NCBI RefSeq assembly: GCF_947179515.1
Contig: NC_067481.1
Span: forward strand, 42,962,900 to 43,026,899
Direction: 5' to 3'
Origin: Apodemus sylvaticus
Taxonomy: Eukaryota > Chordata > Mammalia > Rodentia > Muridae
DNA: 64,000 bases
A program made the translations under genes and the position numbers. Numbering within the stretch: position 1 is the stretch's first letter; each line of letters starts with the position of its first letter. Positions 55,301-64,000 of the stretch are shown in pieces. The notes below the pieces were generated by a model. The model did no database searches, was not told the origin of the DNA, and saw nothing but the letters and a program-made list of their open reading frames with translations.

Positions 55301-57214
55301 TTTAGTTTGACTCTTTTCTTTGCCACCACATTCTTACTCTCTTAGTTTGCTTCCTGATGTCTGCTCCTCCTGAGTACAGAAAACCCTTGGTTGTTTTCAT
55401 AAGTAGAGATGGGCCAGCTGGTAAAGCAGAGGACTAGATGGTCCCAATCATGTTTGTCTTTGTGTTGATTGCAGTAGTCTGAATGCAGGCCCATCTGATA
55501 TGTGGAGAAGGTAATCACGAATCTCTCCACAGCTCAGGTCTCTGCTCTGTGGGTCCGTGGCTCCCAGTACAGCAGCCTACCTGGCTCCCCTGCTCTAAGG
55601 AAACTGTGTTTTTTATCTGTGTAATTTCTCTCAAATATCATTTGAAGATGGAAACTCTTTGCCCAGTAGTGATGGTAATGTCTTTTTTTATATATATATT
55701 CTTTAATCCTCTGTAAATTTAGCTCTCTTTACCTGCAAAACTTTGGTCCCAAATGCTCAGCCATTATGCAGAGGCCCCAAGGAACAGCTATTAATATTTC
55801 ACCTGGGGGTATTACCTGGCATTCTGATTTTCCAAGGGCTGCTGGCATCAAAGGAATTGCATTGGCATACAGTGAGCACTGTGAGGTTCCGTGTATCCCG
55901 TGGACATGCCCAGCATGGGAACACTGTGTATGCTTCAGCCTGACCTCCCTCCTTCTACTGAAGCTATATCCACATCCCAAAAGCAAAACTCTCTTCAGGG
56001 ACAGCCAGCCAGCACTGAGGATGACCTGGAACTCTGTTGCTCCTTTTATTTTATTCTTTGCATACCTACATATAATGAATTTTAGTCCCCTGCAACTCAG
56101 AACCCTGCCTCACTCTCCCCTCTGGAGCCTTTCTTCCCAGCAAGGCCCCTCCCACTCTCTTGTCTTTGGGTTTGATTAGGGTTGCCTGCAGGAGCAGGAG
56201 AGAGCTTCTTCACTTATCAATGACCATGCCACCAAAATGGCACCCATTCTCCAGCTACCGTTAACTGTCAATAGGAACTTAGAGGTCGAACCTTGAGAGC
56301 TCCTCTTCCTTCTATTAAAAGATGTTGAAAAGAATGCTTCTGTGTAGATCTCATGTAAATAACTGCAGCTGCAGTGAGTTCGTGCATGCATCAGCTATGT
56401 CATATCCAGAAGACACTGCTTCACATTCTTCCTATCTTTTGCAGTGTTCTCTGAGCCTTGGGTGATGGGTAATATACATATCCTGTTTAAGGTGGAACAT
56501 TCCACAGTTGCTTATTCTATGAAAATTTTAACCAGTTTCACTTTATTGTAAGACAGTTCTCAGAGATTGGCTAGGCAGGCTGGCCAGCTAGCCAGTGAAA
56601 CCTCTACCCCAAATTCTGGGATTACAAGCAGACAGTCAGTTCCTTATACCAAACCAGATATGATCCATCAGACTTCTGCTCCAGACCCATTCCTAGGCCC
56701 CTCCCTCAGATGGCTTCAAGGCCTCATATATGTCAGTTCCTCCCTTCCCAGCATCCCCTTCCTGCCCAGCTCCTCCTGTCTCAGCATCCTGCCCTATTTT
56801 CTCTTCTGGGGCATGGTCATCACCTGTCCTGCTCTGGATTCCTCAGAAACTTGGTCGCTCCCTCCACGAGCGCAGTGCACATTCTGTTGCCTCTTCTAGA
56901 GCCCCATTTGGGGTCTGTTCTCCTTCTTACTTGCAGTAAGGCAAAAATGGGTCAGTTCTTCATTACTCATGGCCCAGAAAGCTTGGAGCATGAGTGCTGC
57001 CCAAGAGTAATTGGATGAACAAACACGAGTACAAACGAAAGCAAAGACAGCAATAAGAACATTTAAAAGACTTACAGGAACGCTGCTGATAAAAATAGTA
57101 ATTAGTATGATTATGCGCTTAGTCTGCACCAATAGTGTGCTGAGGGCATCATGTGGAACATGTCACTTATTGTAAGGATCTTGTGAGGTGATTATATGCT
57201 GTAGTTTGGATGGT
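52316..57214. other. Long unassigned stretch, poor in recent repeats
   Basis: Nearly 5 kb with no recognised gene and no clear SINE or L1. A G-run lies at 54487-54496 and TA units at 55690-55698. Overlapping frames at 55729-56179 and 56567-57018 have no domains. The low repeat density makes it a candidate for conserved non-coding or regulatory DNA, but that is inference. Confidence 0.45.
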
Positions 57215-57355
57215 GTTTTCTTTAGACAGGTCTCACTGTAACCAGCAGGACTGCCCTTGTTCTTGCTATATGCAGCCCAGGCTGATCTCAAACTCTTGAT
57301 CCTTTTGCTTCAGTCTCCTGTGTGCTGGGATTGCAGGTAACACACTGTTGTGCCA
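57215..57355 (-). mobile_element. Diverged B1-like SINE, minus strand
   Basis: 'gacaggtctcactgtaacc', then 'gcccaggctgatctcaaact' and 'gtgtgctgggattgcaggta', an old reversed B1/proto-B1. Confidence 0.65.
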
Positions 57356-58834
57356 TACAATACATGGTTGTGAAATGTCCTCCAGAGGCCTTATAGGCGC
57401 CCCCCCCCCATCGGAAGGAGGTAGAAGCTTTAGGATCTGGGGTGCAACAAGTGATCTGTAGGCTACTGGGATTACTGCCCTTGAGATTATGGAACCCCAG
57501 GTCTGTTCTTACCATCTTTTGCTCCCTGACCCTTGAAATGAGAGTTGTGTTCTGCCGCACACTGCCACCGTGCTGTGCTGCTTACCAAGGGCCGGAAGCA
57601 CTAAGGGCTACCCAGTCATATGCTGAAAGCTCCCAAGTTTAAAGCCAAGATAAGCTTTTTCTTTACTTATGAGTCATCACTACATTTGTTAGAAACACCA
57701 GAGACATGATAACCACAGTACTGTTATTGTCCTACTGTCCAGATAAAATTATGAGGCCCAAAGTGGGCTTGACCCTAAGTTAGTGCTAACCCATGGCCAC
57801 ACTGCAGAGGGGACTTTGTCAGTCCTGCTTTTCTATGCCATCAATGGCCCAGGAACACTCATGAGCTATACAGGCATGGTACACCTAGCAGGGGTTCTTA
57901 TACATGTCGGCTGCAGGCTTCTGTGTCAATAGAAGATGAAAATAAATAAATCCAGGTCAAAGTGATTTTAAGATCATTGGAATCAAGAAGCACCTGGGAC
58001 TGCCTGTGTAGCCAACTGTATTACAAATAACTCCAATGCCGGACAGCTTGATTATGAGGAATTTCTTTGAACCCCACTTTTAAATCTGGGCTAGGTTTCC
58101 TTCTATAAGCTGTGGCATTCTTTCTGTCTCTAATTGCCTCAAATAATTTCTGAAACCATGTGATTGAGGATGTGTGGAAGGGAGAGTGGGAACCAAAGAA
58201 TAGGTTCTAAAATAGCTAAGTGTTAAACCCAGTTGTGCTTACTGTGTGCCATTGTCAGTTTACAGAAAGTGTGGGACAGTGGAGCATAGGTTTTAGTTTC
58301 TCCCAACTCAAGCTCTGCCTTGAGTGCCAGGCCACTGGGCACTTACTGACTATTGAGGTATATATGAATGCACACAGTGATTAGGATTCAAGGCCTAGGG
58401 CTGTGGCTTGAATACCCCTTCTCTTTCCAACACATAGTCCTTGCGCAGAGTCCTACAAAGTGGCTCAACTAAGTGACTCCAATGTGTGAATCCGTGACTT
58501 CAACAGAGGAAGTAGGAAAAAAAGATGTTTTTGACTTTGGGAGAAGTATTCATCTGAGAAGTGGGATGGTGAACTGAGCCTCAAGTTGCCAGTCATACCA
58601 GTAAACTCTGTATGAGCAGGCAAACAAAGGGGTCAAAGTTTTGTATACTTTGAAAGCAGAACTGTGTAGTATAGGCTCTCCTTTCAAAATAGTCCGGGAT
58701 CAGTGGTTAAAAAGCCAACACCCAGGACCAGAAACTCACACATTGTAAAACAATTATAAACAATTATCTCATTGGAGAAGAATTTGACAGTAATTCATAA
58801 GTTTAAATTGCATGTAGCTTTTTAAAAAATTTTA
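57356..58834. other. Unassigned non-coding DNA with a C-run
   Basis: A run of about 10 C lies at 57400-57409. No gene or repeat recognised. Confidence 0.45.
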
Positions 58835-59060
58835 AATTTACTTTGTTTTATATGTTTGAACTTTTGCCTGCCTGCATGTATGTGTATGTGTGTGTGTGTG
58901 TGTGCGCGCGCTCGTGCACCATGTGCATATCTAGTGCTCATGGAGACCAGAAGGCCTCAGATCATCTGGAACTGGAGATACAAACAGTTGTGAGCCACAT
59001 GTAAGTGCTGAGAATTAAACCCATGTCCTTTGCAAGAACAGCAAGCCGTCTTTCAGCTCC
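58835..59060 (-). mobile_element. B3 SINE with TG/CG-rich segment, minus strand
   Basis: Reversed B3: 'cctgcctgcatgtatgtgta', a TG/CG stretch, 'gtgcaccatgtgcatatcta', 'ctcatggagaccagaaggcc' and 'atctggaactggagatacaa'. Confidence 0.88.
58880..58912. repeat. (TG)n(CG)n alternating tract
   Basis: Alternating purine-pyrimidine TG units passing into GCGCGCGC, the type of sequence most prone to Z-DNA. Confidence 0.9.
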
Positions 59061-59321
59061 TGCAAGTAGCACTTACGCCAGCATTTTTCATTGTAGAAGT
59101 ATGTTCTACAGGTACACAAGCATATACCCACAGTTAAATAAACACCACAGATTTATACTTGCTTTGTCCACAGTAACAAGTGTTGGTTAACAATGTGAAT
59201 GTCCAAGGGATGAACTCAAATCTGCTCAGTCCTTTAAAAATGAGACTTTTATCTATCTGCTTATATGAGAGACTTTTGCCAAGATAAATGTTTTAATTAG
59301 GAAAAAAGTGTTTATGTTTAA

Positions 59322-59362
59322 AAAAAACAAATCAAAACAAAACAAAAAAACAAAAGCATTAC
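59322..59362. repeat. A-rich (CAAAA) stretch
   Basis: A and CAAAA units directly before the nested SINE. Confidence 0.85.
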
Positions 59363-59530
59363 CAGGTTGTGAGCTAGCTCAACAGATAAAAGTATTTGGA
59401 TCCTGCAGTTCCAGCCTGACACCTGAGGTTAATCCCCAGAACCAAGTAGCAGGAAAGAACTGGTGACATGTTGCTGTGGCATGTGTTCACCCACACAAAT
59501 TATACATTTACACACAAACTGATAATGTTT
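59363..59530 (+). mobile_element. Composite SINE nested in L1M
   Basis: 'tgtgagctagctcaacagat', 'ggttaatccccagaaccaag', 'gtgttcacccacacaaatta', ending in CACA-rich sequence. It is a diverged tRNA-headed rodent SINE. Confidence 0.55.
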
Positions 59531-59755
59531 TAAGACCCACATAAGGTTGTGTGTGCATAAACGACTGCAGAGAAGCTCACGGGAACACTGCAGCACAATT
59601 ACCTCTAATAAGGAAAGCTGTAGGAATATGTGAGAGAAATACTTTCCCCTGTCTATCTTTTCTATCCTTTCAGTCTTTAACTAATTTGTATCGCTTTGTC
59701 ACAACTATAGATATTCCGATTTGCAAAACAAAGAAGCTTAGAATTTAGAATTTTT

Positions 59756-60444
59756 AATTTTTATTCTTTAATTTCAGATTTATGGAAAACATAGTAAAAA
59801 AACAAATACCTTTAATCCTTCATCAGGTTTTTTGTATTTTTCTCAGTGTCTAAGCTTCTCTTTTTATATTTTTATGTATGTACATAATTATTATTTTTTA
59901 TTATTGAAGAGTATATTGGAGAGATCATGATCCACTGAATAATTCGAGGTATGTTTCCTAAAAACAAGAAACTTCTCTTCACCATTGTGCAGTGATGGAA
60001 ATCAGGAAATGTAATTTTGTCGTAAATCAGTGTCTAACTCTCAGCTGATGTTCATATTTTATCAGTCATTCCAGTAACGTCCTTAAAGCAATTTCCCGTT
60101 CCTCTGATTCAAACTGGGGGTGTGCGGTGCATTGACTTATCCCATTTCCTTAAGTCCCTACCCTTTGGAATGCCGCCCAACCCTGCTGTTTTCTCACACG
60201 GGCCCTCTGCAGTCATTTTTGGTAATCTCCTCTAGTGTCAGCCTTCATCACTGGATGAGGTTCAGGTTCTGAGGGGCTGCTGCACTCACTGCTGTGCCTT
60301 CTTCCCTGTATCTGAGCACAGAGGCCTGCTTGCCTCTGGGTCCTCAGCCTTGGGGCTGCTCGGCCAGCTCCTTCAGGCCATGTGCACAGCTCTGCAGTCC
60401 AACCGGGATCCCTGAGCTCACTCTTCTCTCGCTCCCTTGCCCAG
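59756..60444. other. Unassigned, GC-rising toward 60.4 kb
   Basis: AT-rich at first, then GC-richer from about 60080. No gene established. Frames on both strands overlap at 60213-60611. Confidence 0.45.
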
Positions 60445-60503
60445 CAACGTATGGCACATTTTCTGGATTTCTGAAACTGTTCAGGAATGCTGTGCACACA
60501 CAG
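60445..60503 (+). other. Candidate 59-bp internal exon
   Basis: A pyrimidine-rich tract 'ctcttctctcgctcccttgc' ending in CCAG at 60441-60444 is followed 59 bases later by CACAG|GTACGAG, with GT at 60504. Both splice sites look good. One frame across it is open (residues 'TYGTFSGFLKLFRNAVHTQ'). I recognise no protein family, and the exon may be non-coding or spurious. The 132-codon minus-strand frame over the same region argues that open frames here are not informative. Confidence 0.22.
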
Positions 60504-61166
60504 GTACGAGCCCAGCTGCTTGCTTCTTATAAATGGCTGACAAAGAGTATGCAATGGTCTTGCTTTGGGTAGCTTGTCATCCCTGTAGTCTATGAACTCT
60601 ATCTTTACCATCTGTAGCAGAGCCTTCAGTCAGATTACAGGACCTGTTCTAGAAACTTCACAGTAGCTCAGAAAACTCTCAGATTTTAAAACTTCCTCCA
60701 GAATTGCTCTTGTTTCTCAAATATGAATTAACCTAGGTTCTCTCATGAGAACCAATCATATGTAAAAGAGAGCAGATGGTATCAGGTCCAGTCTAAACAC
60801 AAAGGCAGAAATGTGGTGTTCCAGCTCAGAGACAGACAAGAGAAAAAAATGGTTTTATTGTTGTTTTGAGCAGTGTCTTATTCTCTTCAGATCTTCAACA
60901 GGCCAGGGAAGGAAAATGCTTAAGCCAATCACTAATTAGAAGGTTAATTTCATCTGGAAGTGCCCATATACACACATCCAAAATGCCATTTTAGTTAAGC
61001 CTTTGGGCACCCCATGGCCAAGTCCAAGTTTATAATGAAGTTAACCATCACAAGCTCATAACAGTTTTTCTAGTATTGGTGATTCTAAATCTTAATGACT
61101 TGTGTTAAGTGTTCATAAACTTCCTCTGCTATAAAGTTGTCATCTTTCCCTTTGTAATTAAGAATT
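60504..61166. other. Unassigned non-coding DNA
   Basis: No recognised gene or repeat. Confidence 0.45.
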
Positions 61167-61335
61167 AATTTGAGCCGGGCAGTAGTGGCACATGCCTTTA
61201 ATCCAGCACTTGGGAGGCAGAGGCAGGTGGATTTCTGAGTTCGAGGCCAGCCTGGTCTACAGAGTGAGTTTCAGGACAGCCAGGGCTACACAGAGAAATC
61301 CTGTCTCAAAAAACTAAAAGAAAAAAAAAATTTGA
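61167..61335 (+). mobile_element. B1 SINE
   Basis: Plus-strand Mus-type B1 (61174-61328): 'gccgggcagtagtggcacat', 'ggtggatttctgagttcgag', 'agggctacacagagaaatcc' and an A-tail. Flanks share AATTTGA at 61167-61173 and 61329-61335, a short duplication. Confidence 0.95.
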
Positions 61336-61961
61336 AGGGAGTTCCTCTAAGGTTCTGTGAATACCCTGTCTCTTGTCATATTGTAACTGCTGGTTTCTGC
61401 ATCCACTGATCTAACATTGTACCCTCTGCGTGTGTGCCTTGGCATTGTCCTGTAAGGAGAAGCCCCTCCTGTCTCGTTCATGTCTTAGTCATCAGCCTGG
61501 TATTCACTGTGTGCGGTGAATAAACTCTGCACTGGCGTCATTTCTTTGATGGCAGTTTCTCAGGGGGTCCCGGGAGGGGCAGTAAAGCTGTTGTTCTTTG
61601 AGCACCTCTCTCTGTGGCTCTACAAGATGCTCTGGATTCGTCGTGTGGTTCTTTAGTCTATGAAGACTTCAGCTCATTTCCATGAAGCCTTGGATCTTAC
61701 TAGGTAAAGATAGTATTTGCATGCCTACATCTGTTATTCCTTCTTGGTATCCTGAGTAGAGTTACCATTACTTCCTCTCCTCTCCTCCTTTTACACCTTA
61801 GTACAAGGTTCCTTCAATTTCATTTCAGACCTGCTTTTTTTTCTGTGTCTCATGTTTATTTCATAATCCAAATGTAATTCAACTTTAAAACCCCCAAATA
61901 TTTAAAAATCCCAGTGCTTTAAAAGATACAAGTCTTTTTAAAAATATAAATACAATTCTCT
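61336..61961. other. Unassigned non-coding DNA
   Basis: No recognised gene or repeat. Confidence 0.45.
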
Positions 61962-62006
61962 TCTTCCTTTCTTCCTTCCTTCTTTCTTCCCTCCTTCTTT
62001 CTTTCA
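61962..62006. repeat. C/T-rich tract at an L1 3' end
   Basis: CTTTC/CTTCC units next to the 3' end of the minus-strand L1, probably derived from its degraded A-tail. Confidence 0.85.
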
Positions 62007-63222
62007 TTTATTAGATATTTGCTTTATTTACATTTCAAATGGTATCCCCTTTCTACATTACCCCTCCCCCTGCTCACCTCCCCTCTCCCAATTTCCCCAC
62101 TTGCATTCCCCTATTCTGGGGAGTCCAGCCTTCATAGTACCAATGGTCTCTCCTCATTAATGTCTGAAATGGTCATCTTCTGCTACATATGTAACTGGAG
62201 CCATGGTCCCTCCATGTGCATTCTTTGATTGGTGGTTTAGTCCCTGGGAGCTCTGGGGGTACTAGTTGTTGGTACGTATTATTGTTCCTCCTGCAGGGCT
62301 GCAAACCCCTTCAGCTCCTTGGGTCCTTTCTCTCGCTGCTCCATTGGGGACCCTATGCTCAATCTACTGGTTGGCTGTGAGCCATGGGTATTTTGATCCA
62401 CTTTCCAATAAAGATCAAAGTATCCACACTTTGGTCTTCTTTCTTCTTGAGCTTCTTGTAGTCTGTGAATTTTATCTTGGGTATTCCGAGCTTTTGGGCT
62501 AATATCCATTTATCAGCGAGCACATACCATCTGTGTGTGTTCTTTTGTGATTGGGTTACCTCACTCAAGATATTTTCTAGCTCCATCCATTTGCCTAAGA
62601 ATTTCATGAATTCATTGTTTTTAATAGTTGAGTAGTACTCCATGGTATAAATGTACCACATTTTCTGTATCCATTCCTCCATTGAGGGACATCTGGGCTC
62701 TTTCCAGCTTCTGGCTATTATAAATAAGGTTGCTATGAACACAGTGGAGCATGTGTCCTTATTACAATGCTGAATAATCCTCTGGGTATATGCCCAGGAG
62801 TGATATAGGTATAGCAGGGTCCTCTGGTAGTATCATGCCCAATTTGCTGAAGAACCACCAAACTGATTTCCAGAGTGGTTTTACCAGCTTGCAATCCCAC
62901 CAACAGTGGAGGAGTGTTCTTCTTTCTCCACATCCTCTCCAGCATTTGCTGTCCCCTGAGTTTTTGATCTTGGGAATTCTAACTGGTGTTAGGTGGAATC
63001 TCAGGGTTGTTTCAATTTGCATTTCCCTGATGATTAAGGATGTTGAACATTTCTTTAGGTGTTTCTCAGCCATCCGGTATTCCTTAGTTGAGAATTCTTT
63101 GTTTAGCTCTGTACCTCATTTTTTTTAATAGGGTTATTTGGTTCTCTGGAGTCTAATTTTTTGAGATCTTTGTATATATTGGATATTAGCCCTCTATTGG
63201 ATGTTGGATTGGTAAAGATCTT
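62007..63222 (-). mobile_element. L1 3' end, 5'-truncated, minus strand
   Basis: An L1 copy of about 1.2 kb with its 3' UTR at 62007-62500 ('atttgctttatttacatttc', 'cccattggggaccctatg'-like segments) and the end of ORF2 from about 62500 to 63222. Truncation falls near 'ttggtaaagatctttt'. The 3' UTR differs from the plus-strand L1 copies, indicating another subfamily. No target duplication was found. Confidence 0.92.
62500..63222 (-). pseudogene. L1 ORF2 C-terminal remnant, minus strand
   Basis: Reading on the minus strand, the frame at 62762-63073 has 'TLLHCWWDCKLVKPLWKSV' and the frame at 62359-62742 has '[20 protein letters not shown]' and 'LSEVTQSQKNTH'. They are in different frames, so a frameshift separates them. 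Upstream ORF2 domains are missing because of truncation. Confidence 0.88.
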
Positions 63223-63409
63223 TTGGAATGTGGAGAGTAGATCAAGAGTGAGAGTAGTCACAACCACACCTGTGGAAGGGATTGGCCACACCCACCCAGG
63301 ACTTCAAGTTCTTGTTACACCATCCACAATAGGAGAGGAGGTATATGTCTTACTGACTGGATTTCTAAGAAATCTTAAAGATACATTTTCATAGAATTCA
63401 TTTTGACAA
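63223..63409. other. Unassigned flank
   Basis: Sequence between the L1 end and the ancient repeat. No feature recognised. Confidence 0.4.
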
Positions 63410-63715
63410 AACTGTATTTCTAGGGCTGCTGTGGAATTTATTGTCCATGGTCCCAAGACAAGTTCAAAAATCAAGGTTTGAGCAGAACAAAGCTCTCTCT
63501 GACAGCGCTCTAGAGGGTGGATGATATTTGTTTCCTTGCCCTGTGCTGCCTCACATGGCTGTATGAGTACACATGTGACATTTCCCCTTCTTTAAAGGTT
63601 TGTGTAATAGTGCATCCTAATGAGCTCATCTTGATTACATCTGCAGAAGCCCTGTTTCCAAATAAGGTTGCATCACAAGATGGTTAGGACTTCCTAATAT
63701 GCTGTTTGGGGAATG
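63410..63715 (+). mobile_element. Ancient mammalian medium-reiterated repeat
   Basis: 'ctagggctgctgtggaattt', 'ctgtgctgcctcacatggct', 'ctcatcttgattacatctgc', 'ctgtttccaaataaggttgc' and 'ggttaggacttcctaatatg' follow the order of a widespread old mammalian repeat whose name I cannot fix. Confidence 0.55.
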
Positions 63716-64000
63716 CAGTTCAAGCAGTTCGATTCCCCACACTAATGTCTTGTGCTTTTTGGTTTTCCCAAACTGCTATCTATTTTTCTACCAGGTATTG
63801 GGGATTTTTTTTTCATTTTCAAATGCAGTTTATTGCTCACATATGAAAAAGGGGGGGGAGAATCTAATAACAACAGTCCGGCTCTAAATGATGCCACCAA
63901 TGTCCAGAGGCAGACTTCACCCCCAGGCAGTGGGTAGAGGTGGCACAAAAAAATAGATTGCAAGTCACTGCATCCACATCCACTGGTGGGGAAGGGACAC
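63716..64000. other. Unassigned end of window
   Basis: No feature recognised apart from a G-run at 63851-63859. Confidence 0.4.

Larger units (their letters stand above)
59070..59755 (+). mobile_element. Ancient L1 (L1M-type) 3' end split by a SINE
   Basis: Old sense L1: 'tggttaacaatgtgaatgtc' with 'caagggatgaactcaaatc' at about 59180-59222, then after the SINE 'acgactgcagagaagctcac' and 'ggaatatgtgagagaaatac' to about 59755. The order fits the ORF2 end and 3' UTR of an old L1. Confidence 0.5.

Noticed and set aside
60213..60611. 132-codon minus-strand frame
   Set aside because: It covers a GC-richer area where open frames occur on both strands. No recognisable domain is present.
1..64000. 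CRISPR array, operon, phage or bacterial features
   Set aside because: No regularly spaced repeats, no Shine-Dalgarno-led gene runs and no dense coding. The repeat content is that of a rodent nuclear genome.

Overview
The window looks like an ordinary stretch of mouse (Mus) nuclear DNA, either intergenic or inside a large intron. The evidence is the repeat content: B1, B2/B3, ID and B4-type SINEs together; L1 3' ends with the G-rich motif typical of young Mus L1 (near 5388-5515 and 23155-23275); older Lx-type L1 ends; and ancient mammalian L2, MIR and L1M fossils. Family names are assigned from memory of the consensus sequences, not from a search. I found no complete protein-coding gene, no convincing tRNA, rRNA or snRNA gene, no CRISPR array and nothing prokaryotic. 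Nearly every open frame longer than 60 codons is a by-product of simple repeats, SINEs, L1 ORF2 remnants or chance.

Layout. 1-5.6 kb: SINE fragments, a 233-bp Lx end with target-site duplication (TSD), an L2 fossil and a 1.84-kb 5'-truncated L1 on the plus strand (3688-5528). 5.6-12 kb: B1 copies with expanded tail microsatellites, a MIR, a URR1-like hAT fossil and an ID element with a perfect TSD. 12-22 kb: a rodent medium-reiterated repeat split by a B1, a possible LTR remnant, long unassigned DNA and an L2 fossil. 22.3-25.1 kb: two same-strand B1s embedded in a purine-rich tract, then two L1 3' ends, one with exact 10-bp TSDs. 25-31 kb: a GT/GA microsatellite, an L2 fossil cut by two SINEs, an inverted B2/B3 pair, an unidentified GC-richer block (28890-29215) and a B1 with a perfect 14-bp TSD. 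31-43 kb: B4-type SINEs, MIRs, a B2 with a perfect 12-bp TSD and three degraded L1M blocks on the minus strand. 43-57 kb: mostly unassigned, with an L2 3' end, an inverted B1 pair and composite SINEs. 57-64 kb: a B3, an L1M fossil split by a SINE, a B1, and a 1.2-kb minus-strand L1 3' end next to an ancient repeat.

Genes do not work together here because none was established. The only gene-like hints are weak: a 59-bp segment with good splice-site context at 60445-60503, a TATA-like/GC-box/splice-donor arrangement at 15772-16112, a 55-codon ORF with a good Kozak context at 41693-41860, and the block at 28890-29215. I did not find a previously undescribed system. The more unusual structures are a tail-less B1 flanked by long direct repeats (1561-1699), a B1 carrying a 10-bp-arm palindrome (49799-49822), inverted SINE pairs, and microsatellites that clearly grew out of B1 tails.
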